A stretch of DNA of 64,000 nt from Theobroma cacao (taxonomy: Eukaryota > Streptophyta > Magnoliopsida > Malvales > Malvaceae), in NCBI RefSeq assembly GCF_000208745.1, contig NC_030852.1, forward strand, positions 22,292,612 to 22,356,611. Direction: 5' to 3'. Of the stretch, positions 1 through 10,366 are shown one piece after another. Below the pieces are notes generated by a model, which worked only from the letters and a program-made list of their open reading frames with translations, was not told the origin of the DNA and ran no database searches. How positions within the stretch are numbered: position 1 is the stretch's first letter; each line of letters begins with the position of its first letter. The translations under genes were made by a program, and so were the position numbers.

Positions 1-35
<35 letters not shown>
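1..35. repeat. (AT)n microsatellite
   Basis: Uninterrupted AT dinucleotide run at the window edge. It lies inside or beside the LTR remnant that follows. Confidence 0.95.
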
Positions 36-38
<3 letters not shown>

Positions 39-920
39 GGAACAATTATTTTAGCATTACCACCTAAAAGGGGCAAAGAGTTGTCTTTTTCGGGTGGGTC
101 ACTTAAGTGCGGAGTTCGAAACGGATTTTCACCGAAGCGCCGGATAAATCCGGATTCTATACCCCTAAACCCATTAGTCCGAATAATTTTTGTTTAAAAA
201 ATAAATAATAAAAATAATAAATAATCCAAAAATTTTTATTAAACACATAATTGGGTGAATTATAAGTCACCTAAATCAATAAACGCGTGCATGTAGATAT
301 CATCATTTTATCCTGTCATAGCATGCCACTCTTATTTTGCAAATGGTACGAAAATCCCGAGGATGGGATTTCCCCGAGGAGCTTGTAGAGACGAGTTCTT
401 CCGGGGATATCTCTAGGTGAAGAGAATTTCGAGACTTCACCAAAGCGTTGGGATGGTCTTCGAATAATTTTTCAATAAAAGATTACCGACTCCATCATTT
501 AAAATAAACAAGTCATGACGTCATTTGACGCTTGCATCATGTGCATACGTAAAACCAAACAAATAAAAACTCTCAGTCAGTCAATTTAATAAATATTTAA
601 TTAATAAAGTAGGGATTAAACTAAGAAAAGGCTATATTAAGATAACTTAAGATTAAATGGTACCGTTCTTGGAACGGGCGCCACGGAGGTGCTAACCCTT
701 CTCCGTGCGTAACCGCACTCCCGAACCCACCTCTAAAAAACGTGGACCAGTTCTCGTTCTTTCGACGGACCTAAAATTAATTTAGAACTTCGTCGATTAA
801 GAATCGGGTTAGTAGATGACCAATCACACCTTAGATAAAAAAGATTGGTGGCGACTCCTAAACATATTTAATTTTCGCCCGCGTTTGGCGGTCGGGTTCC
901 CGGACCCGCACGTTACGACA
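36..920 (+). mobile_element. 3' part of a Tat/Ogre-like Gypsy LTR
   Basis: The segment ends in CGACA at 920 and carries a GGTGGCGACTCC motif at about 847-858, preceded by a CAATCACACCTTA motif. I know this arrangement from the 3' end of Tat/Ogre-type plant LTRs. The same order of motifs occurs in inverted form at 44592-44850 (the other LTR in this window), including the 'cgcactcccgaac' and 'ggaacggg...gtacc' stretches near 660-730. The 5' part is outside the window or decayed. No gag or pol coding is seen. The superfamily is from motif memory and is moderately sure; the homology to the second copy is seen directly. Confidence 0.72.
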
Positions 921-1095
921 CCTACTCTAATCTTTTTGGGAGAAAATACTTCAAAAGTAATATTCTTCCTTTTATGTGCAGTAGTCTTTTTTCTTATTAC
1001 ATCCCTTCCAACAACTAAATCTAAACCTGGATAAAGGAATATAGCATAAAGACAAACTCTCCAAAACTAAGAATTTTTATGCAGGAAGCAAAATA

Positions 1096-1968
1096 TAGAT
1101 AATTGACTTTGATTAATACCTATTGTCTAAAAAATTATTTTATAGCATAATATTGTAAAGAGAATAATGAAAACAACTATTACAAGTAAAACACTATTTT
1201 GCATAAAACAACTAAAACAAGTGAAGCACTACTTCACGCAGAATAACTAGAATAAGTAAAGCATTACTCTATGTGGAACAACTAATATAAGTAGAATAAC
1301 TACTTCGCATAGAATAACTACTTCACACAAATAACAATAAAAGCAACTTGCAATAAATAGCAGAATTCACGAGTTATTTTCATCTTAAAATGTTCTAGAG
1401 AGTTTGATTTAGTAGCTCAGACATTGAGGTAGTTAAGAAGTTTTTCTCTTAACTTTTTTTCTGAAATACAAATGTTTCTCTATCTCGCCTTCGCCTCATT
1501 CTCCTGTACATATTCACATATAGCTTCCTCTCTTAACTTGATCTCGCATAACTTTTCACATATACCTCTTCTCTATTACCTTATACTTAAAGAACAAATC
1601 TTATTATATCCAATTACTTCGATGGTCACATCATGAGTTTTTAATCGTTACTTATCATATACTAGTAACGATTACTCACATTAAACCACTTCTTAATAAT
1701 GTTATTCATTACATGTAGTAAAATTTATTTTTTAAGTAATAGTCACTTTTAGCGCTCTGTATAAATTCTTCACAATTCATTTGGAGACTTTTCCAGAACT
1801 TCACATTCTAGTTCTCTTCTCTAATTCTCTAGCTATTCTCTTCTTAATCATTTCTGCTTGCCACGACATTCAATACTTCAGAAACTAATCCAATTTTCCT
1901 CTCCACTGCTTTTGGTATCTTTTTACTTGTTTACAACAATTCTTCCTTTCACAAAGAACCCCTTTACA
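1096..1968 (+). mobile_element. LTR-like repeat, copy 1 (inverted partner at 9487-10366)
   Basis: About 870 bp that aligns by eye, as reverse complement, with 9487-10366. Shared landmarks in order are 'ttaatacctatt', several diverged 'gtaaagcactacttc' units, 'ttatatccaatta', a TATA-like box near 1760-1766, 'cacaattcattt', 'aatacttcagaaact' and a final 'cctttaca'. The length, a TATA-like box followed by a transcribed-looking tract, and CA end suggest a solo LTR, but no clear target duplication was found. The start is approximate. Confidence 0.65.
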
Positions 1969-2136
1969 GCTAACCAGCTATATCTGTGCCCTATACATAT
2001 ATTCAATAATCGACTTCATTAAGGCCATATGGGAATCAGATTTACAAATTGTCTTATGACAGCACAAAATGGTACATGGACTAATAGTTTAATCTCCACT
2101 GCCCTTTATGTACACTATCAGTAAAGCCTAGTACAT

Positions 2137-4586
2137 CTACACATCCCGTCTACATACAGGGCATGAACCCCGCCTTATAAGCCACTTATCCACACATGCC
2201 AGGTGAAATGTGTGCTGGCACTTCGGCAAGCTCCTTGCAGTTTCCCCTACTTTAATATCCTGCCAATGACAAAATCTGTCGTTATTGTTGTTAATAGTAC
2301 TATCATCATTATTTGTGCATGATTTGTAAAGATGGCATCAGGGTTATTATCAGCACAATCACAATCGTAAACAGAAGAGCATGCACACACAAAGTAGTAC
2401 CTGCAAACATATTGTGCAATAGATGCCCTGAGTTGCCTTAATTTCATCTAAAATCACATGACATGGTAGGTTTTTCAGTGAATCTCCCGACAACCCCCTT
2501 AAGATCACTTCACCATAGATATCATGGATCTCATCATAGCTTATATCAGCAAGGCTTAACTGTGCCAGAGAGAGAGAGAATAAAAGTTAAACTTTTAAGT
2601 ATAAGCTGTGAATTAGTATCAAGTTTCTTAAACTTTTTTGCACGGTTACATGCAAAACTAAGATTTGAAGAGACATCAAGAACAAAATGCATCATGCAGT
2701 CAGACACCTTTGGGAATCAGAACTGGTAAAAACAAATTCCATTTGGCATTATGCATATTCCTCCAAATTCAAGAAAGACATCAACAAAGATATGTTATCA
2801 AGAAATGAGATTTTGAACAAGAAACAGGTCTAAAACTGTCTCAATAAGAAACCTCAGATGGTCATGGCAGTACTGATTTAAAGGAGATTATAACCATATA
2901 CATGGTGCTAACTGAAATACACAATACTAGCAAATGCTCCAACTTATAGAAACTTGTAAGAGATCTTAAATGAGTTTACATTTTGCATAAACAGATATTT
3001 CAAGTGTTCTTTAGACTTTATCAAGAAACAACATTCCAAAAGCAAGCATGCAAAGATTGAAGTCAATAATAAACTGAGCTATGAAGCAAGCGAACTAGAA
3101 AAGTGAAGAAGATTAGGTCAAACTAGATGGTAATAAGATCTTCTATCCTCTCCTAGAGTCCTCTTTCTCATCTACACTAATTAAGACTACAGTCCAACTG
3201 ACAACTATCAACTTCAGCTGTCAATGCACAAAATACCACACAGCCCTTTTAGCGAGTGATTGCCCCCTTGCATATCTCCATAACACACTAGTTAAAAAAT
3301 GAAAAATTAAAGATATTTACCAATCATTTTGTCCATATTTACACACAAAGGTAAAGGCATTTTCTTGATGACTAGCCAATCGTGTAGATACATGCATAAA
3401 TTTCCAACAGGAGCCCATCTAGAGTTCTTAACAACTATGTAGCAAGAGAAAAGAATAAAAACCTGCCAATTGTAGGCATTTAACATCGCTGGTGTCAACC
3501 CTTCTTCTACCAATCTTCCACGAAGAAGCTCCTCTATGAAGTCTGCCTGGACCCAAAATGTAGACAAAAACATATACCATCGTCTATAACCAAAGGAATA
3601 AAACAATTAACTTTGTGCATAACCAATAGAAAACTTCAAGAAGATTTGTGTATCATGCACAAGCAATAAGGCTGCTAATCTAGTAAACTAACCATAGATG
3701 ACGAACCCCTTGAGCCAGATTGTTCCAAGCACCAGTAGGCACGTGATGCCTCCAAGACCTCAACCGAGAGGATAGCCCCAGCTATAGCGCCTAATCCAGC
3801 CCCACGAAGGATGCCACTATCAGAAGCCTTACCTGCTAAAGCACCCATAACGGCTCCGGTAAAAGCTCCTGCTGCAGAATAGAACAAAGAACAAATATAT
3901 GCCTCGTTAGAAAACCACAGAGCACTGCGGAGTATGAAAACTACAATATTTACCCAAGAAAAAAAAAAAGCCAAATTGGACTGAGCATTGGTAGATAACG
4001 CCTGGTTTGTAGTGTTTCGTATGCATCAAGTACCCCTTCCCGCGTAAAAAAAGTACTTATCCATCTTGCATGGAATACAACTTTCCTGTTGTTCCCAATT
4101 GCTGGTGTTTTTATGAGCAATATGAAAATCAGCCAAAAAAAAAAAAAACGAAACACCATGCCATTAATAAATAATGCTCCGTTTTGTTGTTACTTCTATT
4201 ACTTGTTTTTATTTCCAAAAGCCAAAAACAAAAAGAACATTTGGATATAAAAGCTAATATTTTTAAATAACTAAAAACTAAAAAAATCTAACTTTTATGA
4301 ATAATAAAAAGGTTATTAGATAACAGGACAAATTCTGGTTGGATGCTCTGTTTGCTCTGCTCAATCAAATATACAAAAGCAAATAGCAAACGAAACTACC
4401 AAACAGAGCCTAATCGAGCATGTGGCAAATAAGGATGCAATCATTGAATGAAAAGTAAGAGATATATAAGAAATTAAGATGAGAAGAAAATGGGGTGTAA
4501 TCACCAAAAGCAAAAAGGCCCGTGAGAGCTCCAGAAATGGCTCCGGCAATGAAGCGGGGAACGGTGTCAACAGCATCCAGGAACAT
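2137..4586 (-). CDS. RING-H2 E3 ligase, NEP1-interacting protein / ATL type
   Basis: Probable membrane-anchored E3 ubiquitin ligase of 208 residues. Exons (minus strand) are 4505-4586, 3693-3871, 3463-3546, 2401-2559 and 2137-2259, all with GT-AG borders and matching phases. Exons 1-2 encode a glycine/alanine-rich hydrophobic region ([13 protein letters not shown], then [14 protein letters not shown]) likely to insert in a membrane, then a conserved [25 protein letters not shown] block. Exons 4-5 encode a complete C3H2C3 RING-H2: CTIC, a C-x-H-x2-H-x2-C core ([10 protein letters not shown]) and CPVC, ending RRDV. The intron between exons 4 and 5 falls just after the second RING cysteine pair. 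The closest Arabidopsis match from memory is At1g74410. The start is uncertain: 4586 is the first in-frame ATG, but an open frame with family-like residues extends back to a GTG at 4658. Confidence 0.85.
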
Positions 4587-4654
4587 GAGGGCAGCAAAAC
4601 GGGTAGGATCCGGATATTTCGAATGGGGTAGAGGTACAGAGCGGGACGAGTGGA

Positions 4655-4660
4655 TCACAT
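4655..4660 (-). promoter_or_regulatory. minimal upstream ORF AUG-UGA in RING gene leader
   Basis: On the minus strand an ATG is followed at once by TGA, about 70 nt before the first in-frame ATG of the RING gene. The GTG that would begin the longer frame overlaps the G of this ATG. If the leader starts upstream near the GA repeat, ribosomes would meet this start-stop first. Transcript start is not known. Confidence 0.4.
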
Positions 4661-4701
4661 CCGTTTAGATAATCAGAGAGACAAAAGATTGTTGCACAGC
4701 A

Positions 4702-4722
4702 AGAGAGAGAGAGAGAGAGAGA
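4702..4722. repeat. (GA)n microsatellite upstream of RING gene
   Basis: About ten GA units; on the coding (minus) strand this is a CT tract, common in plant 5' leaders and core promoters. Confidence 0.9.
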
Positions 4723-4859
4723 AGGTTTGGGTGGATTTGCTTTGATGGGTGAGAAAAAGAAAAGCGCCTAGATATTTGGGTGACTCTTTGGAGGGCTGAA
4801 ATTTAGAGCGGAGATTGAAGCTGAAAAGGAGGAGGAGGGCACCTGGACTTTGGGTCGCA

Positions 4860-5312
4860 AAGGAGGACTTGTTCTTTTCAGTTTTATAACTTACTCTTCT
4901 CTTTATTTGGCCACAGAGTGCTGAAAAATGTCAATTAACTCACCTTCTTCATATAATACGACCACTCATCCATCCAAACCATTACCAACCATTAACAATA
5001 CTACCGCCTTATTTTCAACCTATAATTCATACTTTTATTAAGTTGTCCCACGTTAATTGTTAAGTGTTAGATCCTACCCAAGTGCTCTTTATTTTAGGGC
5101 AACAATGGCATGTGCTTCATTATCAAATAATTTATTTTGGATGAATTCAGTAGAAATAATTAATAGTATAACCGAGGATTTGACCGGGCTTCACAATTAA
5201 TCCAAATAAATACAATCTGACAGTTGAGCTGGTTGTCTAAATACAGCTTGTTGTCTACATTTCCCAACCCAAATTCATTGCCAACAACTAAATCTTTAAG
5301 CTAAATATATTT
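4860..5312. other. intergenic, nothing recognised
   Basis: AT-rich DNA between the RING gene promoter and the PPR fragment. No open frame, repeat arm or RNA gene was recognised. Confidence 0.6.
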
Positions 5313-5572
5313 GCCCTTTCGTCTAATCCGATCATGGAAGTCCATGTGGTCGCATCCTTTTCTCCTAAGCTATCACACAACTTCCTTGCAGTTTTTATCT
5401 CACCACATCTTGCGTACATGTTTATGAGAGCATGCCTTGAGCTCCGGTTCTCGACGAACGTATGCATGAATCCATTCTCCCATTTCTAGTGCCCTACAGG
5501 CAGAGAGAGCAACCGTTACTGTCACTTGATCAGGTTCCACATTGAGCATTTGCGTCTTCCTGAATAGGCTCT
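5313..5572 (-). pseudogene. PLS-type PPR gene fragment
   Basis: Minus-strand conceptual reading gives a PLS-class PPR signature in two frames. One frame reads VEPDQVTVTVALSACRAL then EMGEWIHAYVR; after a frameshift near 5425 the next reads ALINMYARCGEIKTARKL then DATTWTSMIG. This is about 85 residues of a PPR protein with a break and an apparent small deletion, and no start or rest of gene. It resembles but is not a close copy of the intact PLS-type gene at 12750-14405. It may be what remains of an ancestral PPR neighbour of the RING gene. Confidence 0.75.
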
Positions 5573-5599
5573 ACAGCTTTTTGGGGTTTCTGGTTCATT

Positions 5600-6077
5600 T
5601 CCTTTTGTAGTGAGATTAGACAAGTATTACACTTCCTTTGTGTAAGAACGAAATTTGAAACCTAAAATTGGAATGAAATTTTATATTGCTTTTGATTGGT
5701 TAGGGAACACCAAAGACTCTGAGCTAGTTGAGCATTGATGTCATGATTTCCCCACCCAAGTGGCTCAACTTAGATGGCTTGCTATCAAGAATCCAAGAGA
5801 TCTTCAAAGACAACTGATACATGCGATGCCAAGACTTTAGTTCGTCAAAGAAAAGAGAATCAAAAGTCTGGCATCTCGTGGCTTCCAAAGATTTCAACTA
5901 GAATGATCACTGGCAACCACAAGTATGGCAGAGCTTCCCCCCTTAGCAACAAATAATTTGAGCAGTGCCAAAAAAATTTCACTACCTCAAGCTCTGAGGG
6001 AGACAATCAGAGAGTGAATGCACCAGCACTATGGGAACCTTTCACCTATTAGAAAGATCACTAACGAGAAACTAGCC
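5600..6077. other. intergenic with short unassigned open frames
   Basis: Lies downstream of the PPR gene on the minus strand. A 60-codon plus-strand frame at 5774-5956 has no recognisable family and I do not call it a gene. The last 100 or so bases are probably the 3' UTR of the PPR gene. Confidence 0.5.
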
Positions 6078-8108
6078 TTATTTGTCCTCATTCACTGCAT
6101 GCTGAAGTTCTTTATGGTCTCCTTGATTGAAAACACCCAAGCTCTGAACCGCTAAATCCTCAGAGCACATAAGAGCTAATCTGAGGTCTCCAATCTCTTG
6201 ATAACCCCTCGCCATGATCATGTTTACGGTAATGCTTGGCATGATGCCAATCTTTATCATATCAGCATGCAGCATCATCACATCAATCATATTCTTGGCT
6301 TGAAAGTGACCCTCTAACATAACGATGTAAGATGGCACATCTGCTATCAAGTCAATGCATCTTATATCTGAGAAAATTTTATTTGCCTTAAATATCTGGC
6401 CATCCTTGCACAGGGCCTGAATCAAGGTTGTATAGATCATATACATCACATGATTTGGCAAGCAAAAGAGGCCATCCATTTCATTGATTCCATTTTCACT
6501 AATACCAGCTCTAGTTTTCTCCAAGAAAACACTGAAAGCCTCAAAAACTATTCCATCCTTACAAAGGCCATCAACTAAGCAACTTAATGTGAAAGCATTG
6601 GGTGTTAAGCCTGACCCTAGCATCACTTTATGCAGCCGGAGTGCCTCCTTCACATTCCCATTTTTACAGCACCCATTAATCAAAGCTGTGTAAGCCACCA
6701 CATCAGGAACAATGCTTTTGATAACCATTTCTGAGTAAAAACCCATGGCAGCTTGCATATTTCCAGCCTTGCAGTAACCATCAATCAATGTTGAGAAAGT
6801 GATGACATTTGGTTCTACACCTTTTTCAGTCATTTGAGAGCATATCTCCAAAGCTTTCTCCATGTTACCTACTCTACAGTAACCATCAATTAGTGAATTG
6901 TAAGTCACAGAATTTGCCAAAACTCCATCTTTGATCATTTTCTGCAATAAAAAACTCCCTTCTTCCACTCTGCCAACACTACAAAGACCCTTGATCAGTA
7001 TACTGTAAGTGAAAACATCAGGCAAAATTTTTAACTTCTCCATTTCTGAGCTCAACTCCACTGCTTCAGAAACATTACCTGCCTTACAGTATCCATCAAT
7101 TAAACAATTGTACACAAATACATTGGGAAAAACACCATATTTAACCATACAAACAAAATAGTTCCTTGCCACTACCAATGCACCCATCTTACAAAGTCCA
7201 TCAATCAAGATACCAAAAGTAACAACATTTGGTCTCAAGCCATCACCAATCATCATCCAGTATATTTCAAAGGCACGTTCAACATTATCCATCTTGCAAT
7301 AACCATTCATCAAAACATTAAAAGTGTACAAATTTGGAAGGAAATACAAATCTTTTATTAACCTAAACATACATTCCGCCTCCAGCATCTGACCTTCACT
7401 GCAAAGAATTTTTATGACAGTCGTGAAGATGACAACATTGGGTTGAATTCCTTTCATTAACAGCTCATGAAACAACTCGCGAGCCTTTGAAGCATCACCT
7501 TGACAACAACAACCATTTATCAACACCCCATAAGTAACAACATTAGGCAAAAACCCACGCGAAAGCAAGTCATAATAAACATCCCACATCGAATCAAATC
7601 TCCCCATCTTAACTAACCCATCTAAAAGTGAATTACAAGCCTGCATTGGCGGGAAAGTTCTGATTTTTCTATAAACCCACAAGGCTTCCTCGATCAGACC
7701 CATCTCAGAAAATGCAATGATTAACGACCCAAAAACATTGGGAGTGAATTTTGAGGTTTGTAATTTGCTAAGGGCATTGAAAATTAAGTGGCAAGCGCGG
7801 CGGGGTTTTAACGAGCTTTGGAGGGTTTTGATGAGGTATTTTATCAAACACCTGGCGTCTGTATAAAGTTTAGCACCGGTTAACACGTGAATAATGGCTG
7901 AATAAGGCTCGAGATTTTTCGATGGATTGATGAGTTTTATGTTGGAATTGAAAAGGTTTAGAGCTTGGTGGGGAGTTTGGGAGTTGAGGATGGCCTTGGT
8001 CAGATTCAGATGATGAGATGGTGATGAGTGCGAGGCTATTTTGGAGTGGCTTGAAGGGTACTTGGTGTAACAAAATGGCGTTCGATTACGCGGCACAAGC
8101 TTCAACAT
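6078..8108 (-). CDS. P-type pentatricopeptide repeat protein (At5g61400-like)
   Basis: Intronless 676-residue protein built of about 13 consecutive 35-residue P-type PPR motifs from roughly residue 120 to 640, with typical YNSLIDGYCKAGN-like helix A and SEM..KGI.PNV linkers. PPR proteins bind single-stranded RNA one base per repeat and act mainly in mitochondria or plastids in RNA stability, splicing or translation. The first 35 residues are rich in Ser, His, Lys and Arg and poor in acids (start MLKLVPRNRT), consistent with an organelle, probably mitochondrial, transit peptide. No E, DYW or SMR domain is present. From memory the order and wording of repeats match Arabidopsis At5g61400 well. 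The RNA target is not known. It is transcribed toward the RING gene. Confidence 0.93.
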   Translation of the reverse strand: MLKLVPRNRTPFCYTKYPSSHSKIASHSSPSHHLNLTKAILNSQTPHQALNLFNSNIKLINPSKNLEPYSAIIHVLTGAKLYTDARCLIKYLIKTLQSSLKPRRACHLIFNALSKLQTSKFTPNVFGSLIIAFSEMGLIEEALWVYRKIRTFPPMQACNSLLDGLVKMGRFDSMWDVYYDLLSRGFLPNVVTYGVLINGCCCQGDASKARELFHELLMKGIQPNVVIFTTVIKILCSEGQMLEAECMFRLIKDLYFLPNLYTFNVLMNGYCKMDNVERAFEIYWMMIGDGLRPNVVTFGILIDGLCKMGALVVARNYFVCMVKYGVFPNVFVYNCLIDGYCKAGNVSEAVELSSEMEKLKILPDVFTYSILIKGLCSVGRVEEGSFLLQKMIKDGVLANSVTYNSLIDGYCRVGNMEKALEICSQMTEKGVEPNVITFSTLIDGYCKAGNMQAAMGFYSEMVIKSIVPDVVAYTALINGCCKNGNVKEALRLHKVMLGSGLTPNAFTLSCLVDGLCKDGIVFEAFSVFLEKTRAGISENGINEMDGLFCLPNHVMYMIYTTLIQALCKDGQIFKANKIFSDIRCIDLIADVPSYIVMLEGHFQAKNMIDVMMLHADMIKIGIMPSITVNMIMARGYQEIGDLRLALMCSEDLAVQSLGVFNQGDHKELQHAVNEDK

Positions 8109-8241
8109 TTTTCAGCGAGAGGTTTACATGGCCCAATTTGATGAATAAATATGTAGTCCTAGAATTTGGCATAAGTTTTGGAGAGCGCACCGCACACCAA
8201 TAAATTCTTTGTTACGTCTGCTGCATAGCTGTTAAAATTTT

Positions 8242-8587
8242 GGATAATCTTTTTAATAAGTTCTTGAGTTATTTAAAAATACTTAATCAAATTTTTATTT
8301 TTTTCTTATGTTTAATTAAGTTTTTATACTTTTATTTTAAATCAAATGCATTAACTATTATTAGTTAAAATTCAATTTTTCATTTTTTATATCATATGAC
8401 ATTAATATGACATTGATATGAAAGGTAACAAATAGTATTTTAACTAATCACAGTTAATCAACTGTTAGTCATAAAAGACTATTTGATCCAAAATAAAAAT
8501 GTAAGAGATTGATTAAACTAATTTAAAGAATAAAAGTTTATTTGAATTTTTTTTAATAGTACATGATTTTGTTTTATATAATATGCC
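8242..8587. mobile_element. degenerate foldback element, Mutator-like MITE
   Basis: An imperfect inverted repeat: the left arm ('actattattagttaaaatt' family) is mirrored by the right arm ('ttttaactaatcacagttaatcaac'), and the right end reads ATGCC followed by TTAAAATTG, close to the TTAAAATTT at the left edge. The arms are similar in sequence to the better preserved element at 18477-18907. Ends are approximate. Confidence 0.55.
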
Positions 8588-9486
8588 TTAAAATTGTTTG
8601 AGGTGTCTAGAGTTTATGATAAAATACAATTCATTCCAAATAAAAACTTTATTTTCCAAACTTATTCACTTTTTAATTTATTTATGGCACAAACACTAGA
8701 GTATTTAACCCAATGATTGATGCATGATCTCTTACATAATAGATTGAATTTCTCTTTCTAAATTAAAAAAATTATTTATTACACAATGTTGTTTTGAAAG
8801 TGAGAGTTAAAATTAAATTTCTTTCACATTTTTATGTATTACAATTAAATGAAAATTAAATCTCCTACATAATAGTTTGAATTCATGGCCTAGAATGATG
8901 TAATTGGTTATTTAGTATTTCCCCTAAATAAAAAAAAAAAGAATTTCTCTTTCAGTGTTTGATTTCACATTTTTATGCAACACAATTTAATAAAAATTTT
9001 ATTTCTAAAATAAGATTTTAATTAAAAAAAAACTAAAACACAACATCAATATAAACTTGTTTTTAACACACATTTTTAAGATTAACAATTACATATAGGA
9101 TAATTCGATGAATTTGATAAAATAAATTCAAAATATATGGATTTAAAGAATAAATATTTTTATTAAGATGATGAAGTTTATCAGTTACTCGAGGCATAGG
9201 AGATTCACATGAAATTCTTGTAGTAGTAAATAAGTTGGAAAATAACCATAAAATACCTTAAGTTGACAAAGTCTTCTTTTTATCATAATAATTTAATTTT
9301 ACTAGGATTAAAAAATATATATTTTAATAGATTTAAGCATTTCATTAAAATACATTTGTGAAATATGGTACCAATGATTAGAAAAAAAAAAATTTGATAT
9401 AATCTCTCTTAGGTTATGACTTTTGTACAGTAATGTAATTATCACTTGATTTTGTATTCCTTTCCTTATAGGTTGTACTTATCACT
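8588..9486. other. AT-rich intergenic, nothing recognised
   Basis: Low-complexity AT-rich sequence between a foldback element and an LTR-like repeat; no coding potential or structured repeat seen. Confidence 0.6.
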
Positions 9487-10366
9487 TGTAAAGGAGGTTT
9501 TTGTGACAAGAAGAAAAAACATTGCAAATAAGTAAAAGAATACATCGGAGGCGACAAAGAAGAAGATTGGAACAGTTTCTGAAGTATTAAGTATTGTTGC
9601 AGATGAAAGACAACAAAAAAAGAATTAAGGAGTAGAAAAGAATTAGATAGAGAAGCTTTGGAGGATCATCTATTCGCTCGTAGAGGAGGAGCTCTTTTAA
9701 ATGAATTGTGAGGCTTTATATATAATGTTAAAAATGACAGTTACTCAAAAATAGGCTTTAATGCACCTCATGAATGACATTATTATAAAGAATTTAATAT
9801 GAATAACCGTTACTGTAATTGGATATAATAATGTTTGTTCTTGAGTAAAAGGTAATAGCGAGGAAATATACGTGAAAAGGTATAAGAGAATAAACTGTAC
9901 GTGAACAAGTATAAGAGAAGATGTTGTACATGAATAGGTATAAGAGAAGAAAGTGTAAGTGAATAGGTATACAAGAATAAGATAAGAGGGTGAAATACTT
10001 GTACTTTAGGAAAACTTAAGAGGAAGATCTCTTAATTACCTTTATATCTAAGCCACTAAACTAAATTCTTCAGAACATCTCAAGATGAAAGTAACTCATA
10101 AACCCTACCACTCATTCCTGGTTGTTTTCACTATCATCCATGTGAAGTGGTTATTCTATGCAAAGTAACTGTTCTACTTGTATTAGTTGTTCTATATGGA
10201 ATAGTGCTCCACTTATTCTAATTGTTCTTATGAAGTAGCACTTTAATTATTGTAGTTGATATGTGTAAAGTAGTATTTCACTTGTTTTGATTGTTTTCTG
10301 TATAATATTATATTATAAAATAATTCTTCAAAAAATAGGTATTAACCAAAATCAATATCTACATCA
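9487..10366 (-). mobile_element. LTR-like repeat, copy 2 (inverted partner at 1096-1968)
   Basis: About 880 bp, beginning TGTAAAGG and ending ACATCA on the plus strand, so both ends have the TG...CA form of an LTR. Read on the minus strand it follows the same landmark order as copy 1 at 1096-1968. A TATATAAAG-like box lies near 9714-9722 on the minus strand. No internal domain or PBS adjoins it, so a solo LTR is the simplest reading, but no exact target duplication was found. Confidence 0.65.

Noticed and set aside
816..1034. 72-codon plus-strand open frame
   Set aside because: It spans the 3' end of an LTR and its flank, has no family resemblance, and its composition follows the repeat.
3675..4159. 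Hydrophobic minus-strand frames around RING exon 2
   Set aside because: The extra residues are intron read-through; splice sites at 3871/3872 and 3692/3693 with matching phases explain the coding part.
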